A stretch of DNA of 42,140 nt from an uncultured Opitutia bacterium. GTDB taxonomy: Bacteria > Verrucomicrobiota > Verrucomicrobiia > Opitutales > CAJWYM01. The translations under genes and the position numbers were made by a program. The notes beneath the pieces are model-generated. The model had not been told where the DNA came from, searched no databases, and worked only from the letters and a program-made list of their open reading frames with translations. Shown piece after piece: positions 9,118 through 17,560 of this stretch; within the stretch, counting starts at the first letter, position 1; each line of letters begins with the position of its first letter. The stretch spans positions 1 to 42,140 of the forward strand of contig CAJWYM010000028.1 in the NCBI GenBank assembly GCA_913049555.1, written 5' to 3'.

Positions 9118-9153
9118 ATCGTGTAGTATTTACTACACGATATGGATTGTCAA
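9116..9153 (-). promoter_or_regulatory. Promoter with overlapping perfect 13-bp inverted-repeat operator of the XRE cassette
   Basis: On the minus strand a consensus -35 TTGACA (9153..9148) is followed after exactly 17 bp by AATACT (9130..9125). An inverted repeat with 13-bp perfect arms (plus strand ATATCGTGTAGTA at 9116-9128 and its complement at 9131-9143, 2 bp between) covers the -10 region and the first two bases of the ATG at 9117. A bound repressor would block the polymerase directly. The expected transcription start falls within a few bases of the ATG, which implies a leaderless mRNA. Occupancy by the encoded XRE protein is inference. Confidence 0.75.
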
Positions 9154-9270
9154 ATTTTTATTTCTTTTAGGCGAGTTTAATATATTCATTTGGGGTAATC
9201 ATAATAGCCCCATAAAACGTTCGTATTATCGAACTGTTCTCAATTTCTTCTAAATAAACTCAACTTGTGA

Positions 9271-9627
9271 CCCTCCTTAAAGACTTTACTGGAGAAATTC
9301 TATAATACAGTTCGGCATAAAATTAGTTTTCATGCTGATTACGCACGTGTCATTCGGACTGAGAGATCTCGACTACAATCAAAGGGAACATCACCTCAAG
9401 TAATTGTGAATATGTTTCAAAAATGGTTTAAAGAGTGTGAAATGGAAGGCTATAGTTCTCACTCAGTACGTAAGAGTTTCATTAGCAGATGTGCAGAGCG
9501 CATAACCGAAGCTGAAGGGTCTCTGAAGGATGTTCAATTATTAGCTGGGCACAAATCCTTACAATCAACACAGAAATATGTTAAGGGAAGCCTAGATAGC
9601 CAGAAGAAGGTTATTGATCTGATATAA
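9271..9627 (+). pseudogene. C-terminal remnant of a phage-type tyrosine recombinase (integrase)
   Basis: An open frame follows a TGA at 9268-9270 and runs about 118 codons to TAA. It contains the end of the catalytic domain: HSVR (the H-x-x-R box, His codon at 9460), LLAGHKSLQST (the second conserved His) and the nucleophilic Tyr (codon 9577-9579) in QKYV. The N-terminal DNA-binding domains and the first catalytic Arg/Lys are missing, and there is no credible start codon before the conserved sequence; the Met at 9406 is internal. Integrases of this type insert islands at tRNA 3' ends, and a tRNA-Val 3' end lies 1.6 kb to the right. The remnant is almost certainly inactive. Confidence 0.75.
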
Positions 9628-9844
9628 TTAGAGATTAATTTTATTAACTCCATTTAGTATACTAATCGCATAAGGTGTGTTATAATTAATTACTAGGACA
9701 GTAAATTTATTGTTTTATTGTCGTAGGTTGATGCACGGATTTGAAGCGTATCATATTATTTAGACCGATAGCTCTTGCATGCTTGTATTGTAGTTAAGTA
9801 TTAATCGCTCCAAATTCATAAACTAATAAATGAAAGGAATACCC

Positions 9845-10180
9845 ATGTGGATATTTATGAATGATGCATTTTTCTCGATTGTTCAAAATCGTGAAGATTC
9901 AAAACAAGTTCTGGTTCGATCCAGAGTTAAACAAGACCTCTTGAATGCCTTTGGCAATAAACACGAGGTCATCGAAATGGAAGATAGCGATTATCGCTTC
10001 CGAATGTTCTTAGATAAAGACTATGTTGCCAATGCAATCAAGTGTCATGTGCAAAGCATCGACTATGACAATTTCAAGAACTCCATTCCTAAAGAAGATC
10101 ATGAGAGGAAATCCTACTATCTTTGGGTTTGGCAAGTGATGTATGACTGGCAAGCCAAGTATTTTACGAGATTCATATGA
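9845..10180 (+). CDS. Small conserved hypothetical protein (MWIFMNDAFFS-type)
   Basis: The 111-aa product starts MWIFMNDAFFSIVQNRED and contains LVRSRVKQDLLNAF, then YRFRMFLDKDYVANAI and SIDYDNFKNSI, ending with a Trp/Tyr-rich segment (YYLWVWQVMYDWQ). I recognise this order of motifs from a widespread family of about 110-aa proteins of unknown function found on chromosomes, plasmids and phages; no activity can be assigned. I start at 9845 because GAAAGGA lies 6 nt upstream, which makes the earlier ATG at 9830 part of the leader. It has no signal peptide. It lies between the integrase remnant and another small gene, so it is part of the island cargo or its border. Confidence 0.8.
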   Translation: MWIFMNDAFFSIVQNREDSKQVLVRSRVKQDLLNAFGNKHEVIEMEDSDYRFRMFLDKDYVANAIKCHVQSIDYDNFKNSIPKEDHERKSYYLWVWQVMYDWQAKYFTRFI

Positions 10181-10189
10181 TCATTATAT

Positions 10190-10576
10190 ATGAACTTGTT
10201 TATGGAGTTTTCAATAGGACAAAAATCATTTGGTATCGATGAAGTTCATATTTATGATTTTTTTAGGTTTTTAGGGATAATTCATTCGAGTCAAAAGAAG
10301 ATGACTTCCTTCGCGAGGGAAACAAGGCAAGAAATTTTAGAGAAAAGGTTTAAGCATTCTCAAAAGATCTTTGTATATGACCCCCATCTAGAAATTGATT
10401 TACCAGATATAATGCTTGTAGCAGATCTATGGTCTACAAATGACAAAATGGATAAGGAGTGTTGTCTGCTTTGCTTTTATGCTGATGATGTAAATTGCAA
10501 CATTATCGATCTTATTCAAGATACTCTAAGCCAGTTAGACTGGAATGAGATTTCATTACTAAGTGAGTGGGGTTGA
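10190..10576 (+). CDS. Hypothetical protein, 128 aa
   Basis: The frame begins 9 nt after the preceding gene and encodes a soluble acidic protein with no recognised motif. The middle has an aromatic stretch (IYDFFRFLGI) and a basic helix (FARETRQEILEKRF). The C-terminal part reads like an alpha/beta fold (LVADLWSTND, LLCFYADDVN) and ends in SEWG. The ATG at 10190 has no obvious ribosome-binding site; an ATG at 10202 is an alternative. The close spacing suggests co-transcription with the upstream gene. A Cys pair (ECCLLC) could bind metal, but nothing else supports that. I cannot name a family. Confidence 0.5.
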   Translation: MNLFMEFSIGQKSFGIDEVHIYDFFRFLGIIHSSQKKMTSFARETRQEILEKRFKHSQKIFVYDPHLEIDLPDIMLVADLWSTNDKMDKECCLLCFYADDVNCNIIDLIQDTLSQLDWNEISLLSEWG

Positions 10577-10581
10577 AGAAT

Positions 10582-10613
10582 CCTCAGCTTTAGGAATCCC
10601 CTCTAAGCTGGGG
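10582..10613 (+). terminator. Possible hairpin terminator after the small-protein pair
   Basis: CCTCAGCTT (10582-10590) can pair with AAGCTGGGG (10605-10613) over nine positions with one G-U pair and a 14-nt loop. It starts 6 nt after the stop codon. The following bases (TTTAAGGATAATATTTTT) are AT-rich but hold no immediate U-run, so termination strength is uncertain. Confidence 0.35.
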
Positions 10614-10671
10614 TTTAAGGATAATATTTTTAGATTTAATTTATGAGATTTCACAGAATGAATAATACAAT

Positions 10672-11142
10672 ATGAAAACTTGGATGAATAAAAAAATTGT
10701 TTATGTGGATATGGATAATGTGTTGGTGGACTTTCCAAGTGCTTTCAAAAAGCTAGATCCAAATATACTTGAAAAATACAAAGGTAATGAAGATGAAATT
10801 CCTAGTATATTTTCTTTGATGGAGCCAATGAAGGATGCGATAGAATCCTACAATGAAATATCAGAAGCATATGACACATACATACTGTCTACAGCGCCTT
10901 GGGGTAATCCAACCGCATGGTCAGATAAGCTTCTATGGGTTAAGAAGTATCTTGGGGAAGTCGCTTACAAGAGATTGATACTTACGCATAATAAGAATCT
11001 AAATTCGGGAGACTATTTAATTGATGATCGCCCGAATAATGGTGCTAGTGAATTTAAGGGAGAGTGGATACATTTTGGGACTGAAGAATTTTCAGACTGG
11101 AATAGTGTTAAGTTGTATTTACTGAAGAAAATATTCACTTAA
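10672..11142 (+). CDS. 5'(3')-deoxyribonucleotidase-like HAD phosphatase (NT5C family)
   Basis: The 156-aa protein has HAD motif I as YVDMDNVLVDF with the nucleophile D13 and acid/base D15, motif II in ILSTAPW, and the acidic motif IV in DYLIDDRPNNG. This layout and length match the NT5C family of cytosolic 5'-nucleotidases (Pfam NT5C), which remove phosphate from nucleoside monophosphates and are also carried by phages and islands. The ATG at 10672 lacks a clear ribosome site; ATG 10684 (giving MNKKIVYVDMDN) would fit the family start as well. It stands alone, separated by a possible terminator from the genes on its left and by the leftward tRNA-Val on its right. Whether it is island cargo or host gene is open. 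Confidence 0.8.
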   Translation: MKTWMNKKIVYVDMDNVLVDFPSAFKKLDPNILEKYKGNEDEIPSIFSLMEPMKDAIESYNEISEAYDTYILSTAPWGNPTAWSDKLLWVKKYLGEVAYKRLILTHNKNLNSGDYLIDDRPNNGASEFKGEWIHFGTEEFSDWNSVKLYLLKKIFT

Positions 11143-11254
11143 ATTCACACGTTTTCAAGTGAAAAACTAATTAAAAATGGCGTTTTTCTTGAAGTTAAAT
11201 TAAATCGCAAGAACTTTTAAAATTCCCTAAGTTACTAATTTTAATAACTTATAA

Positions 11255-11331
11255 TGGTGGGCTGCGACGGATTCGAACCGTCGACCCCTTGCGTGTCGAG
11301 CAAGTGCTCTAACCAACTGAGCTAGCAGCCC
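11255..11331 (-). tRNA. tRNA-Val (anticodon GAC), CCA encoded
   Basis: The 77-nt sequence folds into a full cloverleaf: acceptor GGGCTGC/GCAGCCC, D stem GCTC/GAGC, anticodon stem CTTGC/GCAAG, variable GGGTC, T stem GACGG/CCGTC with TTCGAAT loop, discriminator A and encoded CCA. The anticodon loop is TCGACAC, so positions 34-36 read GAC (Val). Position 33 is C where nearly all elongator tRNAs have U. The 3' end points toward the accessory island, fitting its use as an attachment site. Confidence 0.93.
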
Positions 11332-11348
11332 CTTCCAATAGGAGTCTA

Positions 11349-11377
11349 TATATAGAGTTTGGATCTTCTAGGAGCAA
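11349..11377 (-). promoter_or_regulatory. Promoter of the tRNA-Val gene
   Basis: On the minus strand TTGCTC (11377..11372) is followed after 17 bp by TATATA (11354..11349), a good sigma-70 match. The expected start lies about 10 nt upstream of the mature tRNA 5' end at 11331. Confidence 0.6.
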
Positions 11378-11569
11378 GTAAAAAGCGATTCTTGCTGTGG
11401 ATTAAAAATCAGGCTAACAAAACGGATTTGATCAGATGAAAAAATAGGATGTAAGGTTTTTTAAGATGAGAGTCTATAAATTCTCGCCAATGGATCACTC
11501 ACACACCAACTTTACTTGAACTACCCTAAAATAATTTTGTTATTTCCGTTTTATAATGAATTCTTTGAG

Positions 11570-14380
11570 TCAAAGCATCAATCCAGAGGGGAGCGTTTCT
11601 CCATAAAGAACGGAGAGATCCTTTTGAGCGATCGGTATGTATTCTTGTATCGGTTGAATTTTGGAAGCTTCTGCTCCAGTTTGTTGCATTTTTTTCACCA
11701 GTTTTGCTCGGAATTCTGGATCGATATCAATTTCGCGTTGTCCAGTAATTCTAGCTGCTTGGGCAAACAAGTCATGAATGATAGGAGCTAATTTAGAGTC
11801 CCACTCAAATTTTTCTAGCTCATCATAAACTCGAATCACTTCTTTGGAGGGAAGGACGGTTTCCATGCCAGTATACATAGGGATGCGACTCAGGGCTCTG
11901 CCGATGCACCAAAGATAAGCATCTTGGAATTTCTTGTTTTTTGTCATGAATCCTTCCAACGCGAGATTGAGAGTAAGAATCCGATCTTTTTCTTGTATCC
12001 TTTCAAAAGAGGCTAACATTCGCATCCCTTCAATTCCTTGGTTTTTGAGTTCTTTTAAGAATGGGATGAAATCTTGGAACAAGCTTTGCTGATTTTCAGC
12101 ACTCAATCCTCCAGCTACTCTTCGCCATAGGATCATTTCTTGCTCACGGGTCTGTTTGTCGGCAGGGAAATGGAGTCCTAGCTCTTTCAGCAACCATAGG
12201 GTGTTGATCTTTGCTTCATCTCCAAGACAACCATAACCGGGTCGCATAGTGTATCCGGCTGCAATAAGCCATGAAATCTCATGGTCTAAAGACCGGTAGC
12301 GCTGTGAGATTCCTTCTCCGATCAGATCCCATAAAGCTCTCAAGGTTGTAATATCCCAGTCTTTCTTCTTTTGCCCCAGAGCTTTTTCCCACTGCCTGAG
12401 TAGCCCTGTTGGTTTCAATATTAAATCTGCTTTTCGATTGGAGGATGGAAAAAGTCCAGAGCTAATATTGTTGGCTTTTTCGATCAATTCAGTTGGTAAA
12501 ATATTACTTAAAATTTCTTTTTTTTCATTTTCAGGGTTGGTTGCTAGGACCCTTAAATTGAATTCCAGTTCCCAAGTATCTCTTTGGGCTTTGAATTCTG
12601 GATCTTTTGATTTGCAGAATATTTGCATCAGACCCACTGAATTGAGTTGGCTTTCTATGGCTATTTGTATGAATTCGGGGGTCTTTTTAGGACCTTGTCC
12701 TTTCAAGTGAATTAGGCTTTGAAGAGGGGGCATTTCTTGAAAGTCACAATCGTTTATTTGAATGAGTTCCCCAGCTTTGTCCATCTCTCTTTGAGTGGAA
12801 TAATAAGGTTTGAATTGGACCGGTTGGTTGACTCTTAGTTGGAATAGATTTTTTTCTAAAATGATTGTTTCGTCGTTTTTACTTCCGAATGGTAGGATAC
12901 ACAATACATAGGGGGCATCTGAGAGGAGTCCTTTCTTCTTTTTTCTTCGGCTTGTCTTGGTCTCTTGTTTTTGTATTTCAATATAGACCGATCGGGCTGT
13001 TCCAGATTCTATCAAAGAACCCAAATTGTTTTCAGACTGCCAGCAATAATAAGAGGCGCCTCTGGCAACGGCTAGGTAGGGTTGGGGGTTTTCTAATCGG
13101 AGGATGGACTGATTTTGCCATGAAACGATTGTTTCCGTAATATTTTTTTGGATTTTTTCGGAGGAAACTGTGCCTCCGTTGAAGAGGATGGCATCGACTT
13201 TTCTACCCTTTAAAAAGTAAGCTAGGTGTTTTGTTATGGCTGACTCTTGAGCGTAGGGTAGACCTATTTCAATCAACCCACTTGGTTTTTTAGATGGATC
13301 GCAATCTGAAGTACACTTTGGGAAGAATCCTTCGTGTATAATGGAGATTACTTCATTTCCGGTGAAAGATGCAGATTTTGCTTGGCTAAAAATTTGAGAT
13401 CCTCCCGATACGATGGAGATGGGGTAGTTTTGATCCGAGGTATTATTGTCAAAGTCTAAAAGTGCCTGTTCTTTAATTTTCCTGGCTTGAGCAACCAGAG
13501 AGTTCCACTCTTGAGGGGAAATCGTGTGCCCTTGCGCTTCTAACTTGCTTTCCAGGTGTTTGGCTAAGGTCATATCAATATTGTCTCCCCCCAAGAGGAT
13601 ATGATCACTGACTGCAATTCTTCTCAATGCTACTTTTCCTGTTTCCTTATCAGGCGGAAGGGCTTCTATAAGACTAAAATCAGAGGTTCCACCTCCAATG
13701 TCACAAATCAAAATGGTTTGGGCTTTTTCCGATAAGGCAGGGAGTAGTTCGCGTATTTTGTCTGTCCCTCCATTGTTTTCCAGATAACTGTAAATTGCTG
13801 CTTGAGGTTCTTCTAGCAATTTTACATTGCTTGGGAAATTTGCCATCTGGCAGGCTTCAAGAGTTAGTTTTTGGGCTACATTGTCAAAAGATGCAGGGAC
13901 CGTAACAACAACTTCTTGCTGATTGAATTTTGCGGAGGAGTCTGTGACAGCGATCGTTTGATCCCATGCATACCTAATATAATCCAGATAGGCGCTGCTT
14001 GCTTGAATCGGGGATAATTTGTTTGAGTCAGGAATTGATTTCGAGTGCCAAGGTAATACTTTACTGCGTCTGTCAATTCCACGGTGTGCAAGCCAAGATT
14101 TTGCAGAGTGGATCACTTGATCTGGCGTCTCATTACTCTTTAGTCTGGCATAGTGTCCAGTAACATAGGAGGGCTGCCAGTCAATTTCTGCATGGGGATC
14201 CAATTTTTCTGGAAAAAGAAAGGATGGCAAGAGGTCGAATGGATGAATCGTATCCGAAGAATCTTGTTGAGGGATTCGGAATACTTCCGTCTTTGGTTTG
14301 GATTCCTCTGTATCAATATAGGAAACAGCACAGTTGCTGGTACCTAAATCAATTCCGATATAATATTTTTTTTTTGCCAT
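11570..14380 (-). CDS. Hsp70-like (DnaK-superfamily) protein with DUF3731-type C-terminal region
   Basis: The 936-aa cytosolic protein begins with a DnaK-type nucleotide-binding domain: phosphate-1 motif YYIGIDLGTSNCAVSYI (6-22), phosphate-2 motif in ILICDIGGGTSDFSLIE and adenosine motif in ILFNGGTVSS. The second half (about 480-936) replaces the DnaK substrate-binding domain with a long helical region resembling DUF3731, including LRALWDLIGEG and LWLLKELGLHF-like helices. The family occurs in proteobacteria, planctomycetes and verrucomicrobia as a large Hsp70 homologue of unclear client range; it should bind and hydrolyse ATP. I start at ATG 14380 (MAKKKYY); the frame is open to 14443, but those 21 residues are hydrophobic, unconserved-looking and not needed. 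It is divergent from the HAD gene across a 150-bp gap with no CIRCE-type heat-shock element. Confidence 0.85.
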   Translation of the reverse strand: MAKKKYYIGIDLGTSNCAVSYIDTEESKPKTEVFRIPQQDSSDTIHPFDLLPSFLFPEKLDPHAEIDWQPSYVTGHYARLKSNETPDQVIHSAKSWLAHRGIDRRSKVLPWHSKSIPDSNKLSPIQASSAYLDYIRYAWDQTIAVTDSSAKFNQQEVVVTVPASFDNVAQKLTLEACQMANFPSNVKLLEEPQAAIYSYLENNGGTDKIRELLPALSEKAQTILICDIGGGTSDFSLIEALPPDKETGKVALRRIAVSDHILLGGDNIDMTLAKHLESKLEAQGHTISPQEWNSLVAQARKIKEQALLDFDNNTSDQNYPISIVSGGSQIFSQAKSASFTGNEVISIIHEGFFPKCTSDCDPSKKPSGLIEIGLPYAQESAITKHLAYFLKGRKVDAILFNGGTVSSEKIQKNITETIVSWQNQSILRLENPQPYLAVARGASYYCWQSENNLGSLIESGTARSVYIEIQKQETKTSRRKKKKGLLSDAPYVLCILPFGSKNDETIILEKNLFQLRVNQPVQFKPYYSTQREMDKAGELIQINDCDFQEMPPLQSLIHLKGQGPKKTPEFIQIAIESQLNSVGLMQIFCKSKDPEFKAQRDTWELEFNLRVLATNPENEKKEILSNILPTELIEKANNISSGLFPSSNRKADLILKPTGLLRQWEKALGQKKKDWDITTLRALWDLIGEGISQRYRSLDHEISWLIAAGYTMRPGYGCLGDEAKINTLWLLKELGLHFPADKQTREQEMILWRRVAGGLSAENQQSLFQDFIPFLKELKNQGIEGMRMLASFERIQEKDRILTLNLALEGFMTKNKKFQDAYLWCIGRALSRIPMYTGMETVLPSKEVIRVYDELEKFEWDSKLAPIIHDLFAQAARITGQREIDIDPEFRAKLVKKMQQTGAEASKIQPIQEYIPIAQKDLSVLYGETLPSGLML

Positions 14381-14530
14381 TAGTAATTGAATATCAATTT
14401 TAGGAATGCATCGTAATAAAAATAAGATGCAGGCATCAAGCACCTATATGAATTCCAGAGGGAATTAGTTTTCTATCTCTCTCAATGAAAAAATAATTGC
14501 TAAGAAAGCCTAATTTTTTGAAGGTTAATC

Positions 14531-15427
14531 ATGTCATTTTATAGTTCAGATAGAAATTTTTGCTTGCCGGAGTTTAATCGCTTACCTCCAAACGAATTGA
14601 AGCCTAAAATTCCTCAAGGGATAATCCCCGAGATTTCAAGCTTGAAACCTAAAAAAGCAGTCCTTTTTGATGTTTATGGAACCCTTTTTATATCTTCAGC
14701 GGGGGATATCAGCACGATTGAAGATGGGAATGGCAATTTGTTAAGAAAGGTGATCACTGACAAGCTTGAAATTGAAGCAAATTCTTTACCGGTGGATTTG
14801 GAATCCTTGCTGAAAGAAGAAATTTTAATATTTCAAGAGAATATAAAATCAGAAGGAATTGAGTTTCCCGAGGTGGAAATTCGAATGATTTGGTTGCGGA
14901 TGTTGGAACGATTAGGCTTTGACTCGGTAGATTCAATGATTCTTTGCGAGATGGTTACCATGTATGAATGTTTGGCGAATCCTTGTTACCCAATGCCGGG
15001 TTCTAAAGACTTAATATTAAAGTTAGTGGAAGATGGTTATTTGGTGGGAATTATTTCTAATGCTCAATTTTATACACAAGCAATGTTCAAACATTTCTTT
15101 GGTCTTTGGCCTGAAGAAATGGGAATTTCCAAGGATTTGTGTTATTGGTCTTATGAGTTTTTGGAGGGAAAGCCTTCTTGTACTAAATATGAAAAGGCAA
15201 AAAAGGATCTAATGGCTTCTTACAAGGTTTCTCCGGAAGAAGTATTGTATGTGGGCAATGACATGAGAAATGATATCATGCCCGCTACAAAAGTAGGGTT
15301 TCAGGGAGTTTTATTTGCGGGTGATTCTCGTTCACTTCGATTGCGTCAAAAGGATGCAAGTTGTGCAAATTTAATTCCCAAAGCTACTATTACAGAGTTG
15401 AATCAAATATTTGACATTCTTTATTGA
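14531..15427 (+). CDS. HAD-superfamily hydrolase (haloacid dehalogenase-like phosphatase)
   Basis: The 298-aa protein has motif I as VLFDVYGTLF with nucleophile D47 and Tyr at +2, as in haloacid-dehalogenase/L-2-haloacid-type members. It has a helical cap (about 60-165), motif II in VGIISNAQF, a Lys in GKPSCTKYEKA and motif IV in VLYVGNDMRNDIMPA. It probably dephosphorylates a small phosphorylated metabolite; the substrate is unknown. The start is supported by GAAGGTT about 5 nt upstream. The first 40 residues are an uncommon N-terminal extension. It is the first gene of the rightward block that leads into the TonB/YfiR/kinase genes, 55 nt before the receptor's likely start. Confidence 0.8.
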   Translation: MSFYSSDRNFCLPEFNRLPPNELKPKIPQGIIPEISSLKPKKAVLFDVYGTLFISSAGDISTIEDGNGNLLRKVITDKLEIEANSLPVDLESLLKEEILIFQENIKSEGIEFPEVEIRMIWLRMLERLGFDSVDSMILCEMVTMYECLANPCYPMPGSKDLILKLVEDGYLVGIISNAQFYTQAMFKHFFGLWPEEMGISKDLCYWSYEFLEGKPSCTKYEKAKKDLMASYKVSPEEVLYVGNDMRNDIMPATKVGFQGVLFAGDSRSLRLRQKDASCANLIPKATITELNQIFDILY

Positions 15428-15482
15428 TCTTTTAGCGTTTTCAGGTAATTCTAAATCATCCCCTTTAATTAGAATTGTTAAT

Positions 15483-17540
15483 ATGCCCCATAACAAATTG
15501 CCCAAGGTAGTTCGTCTACATCTCTTGTTAATTCTCTGCTCTATTTTTTGTAATGCGAGTGAAATTCCAGAATGGGCGATGATGTCAATGGAGGATATCT
15601 TAAATCAAGAAGTTTCCTCTATCTCAAAATATGCCGAGAGGAGGTTAGAGGTTCCTACTGCAATTACTTTGATTAACAGTGAGGATATAGAGCGATCGGG
15701 TGCTCGATATTTTTCGGATTTGTTTCGATATGTGCCTGGAATGCAAGTCGCCAGTTCAAACGCTCATGACACCGCAATTTCTGTTCGGGGAAATTCAAGC
15801 TTTTTTGCGAATGATTTGGTTGTCCTCATGGATGGCCGGTCTCTATACAATTCTATTTTTTCTGGAGTTTTTTGGAATGCGCAGCATTACCCTTTGATGG
15901 ATTTGGAGCATGTGGAGGTCATTAAAGGACCTGGATCCACGATCTGGGGTTCTAATGCGGTTCATGGTGTGGTGAATATTACCTCAAAATCGGCGAAGGA
16001 TACGATGGGTTCCTATAGCAAAATTCACTATGGGAACGATTCTCGAGGTTCTACTTTTAGATTCGGGAGTCAAGCCAATGAAAATTTATTTTATAGAATT
16101 TACGCCATGGGTGCAGAGCATGAAAACACCAGTGGTTTTGATATTGGAAGTTTAGGTGGAGATCTGAATGGAAACTACAATGACGATTGGAAAATGGGAC
16201 AAGTGGGATTTCGAATGGATTATGAACTGGACGACTTCAAGTCGCTCACGGTCCAAGGAGATCTCTATAAAGTCTATTATGACACTACCTTTCGGGAGAA
16301 TCGAGTGGATGATCAAATCCCATTTAGAACGATTGAAAGAGTTTTTGAGGAGACAAATGGATTCAATTTGTTGGCCAGATTCAGCAGTGAGGATGAAGAT
16401 CAGGGTTATTCGTTGACTGGTTATTACGACCATTGGAGCAAACAATATACCGTTACGGATGGGATTCATCAAACTTTCAACCTTGAAAGCAATCATTACT
16501 TTACTCTGGCGGACAGACATAAAATAGGCTGGGGTAGCAGTGCCAAGTTGAATCGAATAAATTTGGATGAAACTGGTATGATCCTTGTCAATAAAGAGGA
16601 GGAAACCAACGAACTCTTCACCTTTTATTTAAAAGATGATATCACCTTGATGGACGATCTTTTGAAAGTATCAATCGGTTCTAAATTTGAAAATCATTAT
16701 TACACGGGTTGGGGATATCAACCAACCATTCGAGCTCGATACAAACTAGAGGATGCACATTTATTTTGGGCAGCAGCGACAAAATCCATTCGAAATCCAA
16801 ATTTTGTCAACCGGCATTTAACGACTAATATTATCAATAATGATTATTCGGATTCGATTCCTTTTCCAGTTCGGTCCTCTCAATCTAATAACTCAGATTT
16901 TAATGAGGAAAATATCCAAACCTTCGAATTAGGACACAGGCTGGTTCCTGGAGAAAATGATGATTGGACGGTTGAAACTTCTATTTTCTATCGAATTGTT
17001 GATGAAGCGATTACTTATGAGATCACCAATCAATCCCAGACTCAAACTACCATCCAACCTGTAAATATGAGAAAAAATGAAGCTTATGGTGGAGAGCTAA
17101 GCGTATTGCGGAAATTTAAAGATAATTGGAAAGTTTCTCTAGGATATAGCTATTATGAAATTAAATCGAAAATGACCAACGGCGAAGTAGATATTTTTCC
17201 AGAGGGAAAGGGTGGAGAGGATCCGAAGCATCAGTTATTTTTAAAATCTGCCTATGATTTCAATCAAAAATGGTCTATGGATTGGGGAATTCGCTACATT
17301 TCTTCTTTAGACCTAACCGTGCCTGCCACTTCTTCTCTGCTTCCTGAAAAGTATTCTATTCCTGCATACCTTGAGTTGGATTCAGTGATTCGATGGAAGC
17401 CTTATAAAGGAATGACGATTTCCCTAGTGGGTAAAAATTTATTAGACAAGCAGCATCCTGAGTTTGCTGATTTATCATTCGCCAGCGGTAAATCAGAGGT
17501 TGGTAGAACGATACTTGGGCAACTCGAATACAGGTTTTAG
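15483..17540 (+). CDS. TonB-dependent outer-membrane receptor
   Basis: The 685-aa protein starts with a Sec signal peptide (hydrophobic RLHLLLILCSIFCNAS), then a plug domain (about 45-170) with LFRYVPGMQVASSNAHDTAI, SVRGNSSFFANDLVVLMDGR and VEVIKGPGSTIWGSNAVHGV. A 22-strand-type barrel follows and ends in QLEYRF with the C-terminal Phe expected for BamA insertion. It imports or senses an unidentified ligand across the outer membrane with TonB energy. I prefer ATG 15483 (MPHNKL) because the signal peptide follows directly; the frame is open from 15411, overlapping the HAD gene. It is followed after 20 nt by a YfiR-family gene and then a kinase with a periplasmic sensor, suggesting the three act together. 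No N-terminal FecR-interacting extension is seen. Confidence 0.9.
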   Translation: MPHNKLPKVVRLHLLLILCSIFCNASEIPEWAMMSMEDILNQEVSSISKYAERRLEVPTAITLINSEDIERSGARYFSDLFRYVPGMQVASSNAHDTAISVRGNSSFFANDLVVLMDGRSLYNSIFSGVFWNAQHYPLMDLEHVEVIKGPGSTIWGSNAVHGVVNITSKSAKDTMGSYSKIHYGNDSRGSTFRFGSQANENLFYRIYAMGAEHENTSGFDIGSLGGDLNGNYNDDWKMGQVGFRMDYELDDFKSLTVQGDLYKVYYDTTFRENRVDDQIPFRTIERVFEETNGFNLLARFSSEDEDQGYSLTGYYDHWSKQYTVTDGIHQTFNLESNHYFTLADRHKIGWGSSAKLNRINLDETGMILVNKEEETNELFTFYLKDDITLMDDLLKVSIGSKFENHYYTGWGYQPTIRARYKLEDAHLFWAAATKSIRNPNFVNRHLTTNIINNDYSDSIPFPVRSSQSNNSDFNEENIQTFELGHRLVPGENDDWTVETSIFYRIVDEAITYEITNQSQTQTTIQPVNMRKNEAYGGELSVLRKFKDNWKVSLGYSYYEIKSKMTNGEVDIFPEGKGGEDPKHQLFLKSAYDFNQKWSMDWGIRYISSLDLTVPATSSLLPEKYSIPAYLELDSVIRWKPYKGMTISLVGKNLLDKQHPEFADLSFASGKSEVGRTILGQLEYRF

Positions 17541-17560
17541 TTTCCGGCTTATTTGTCATC

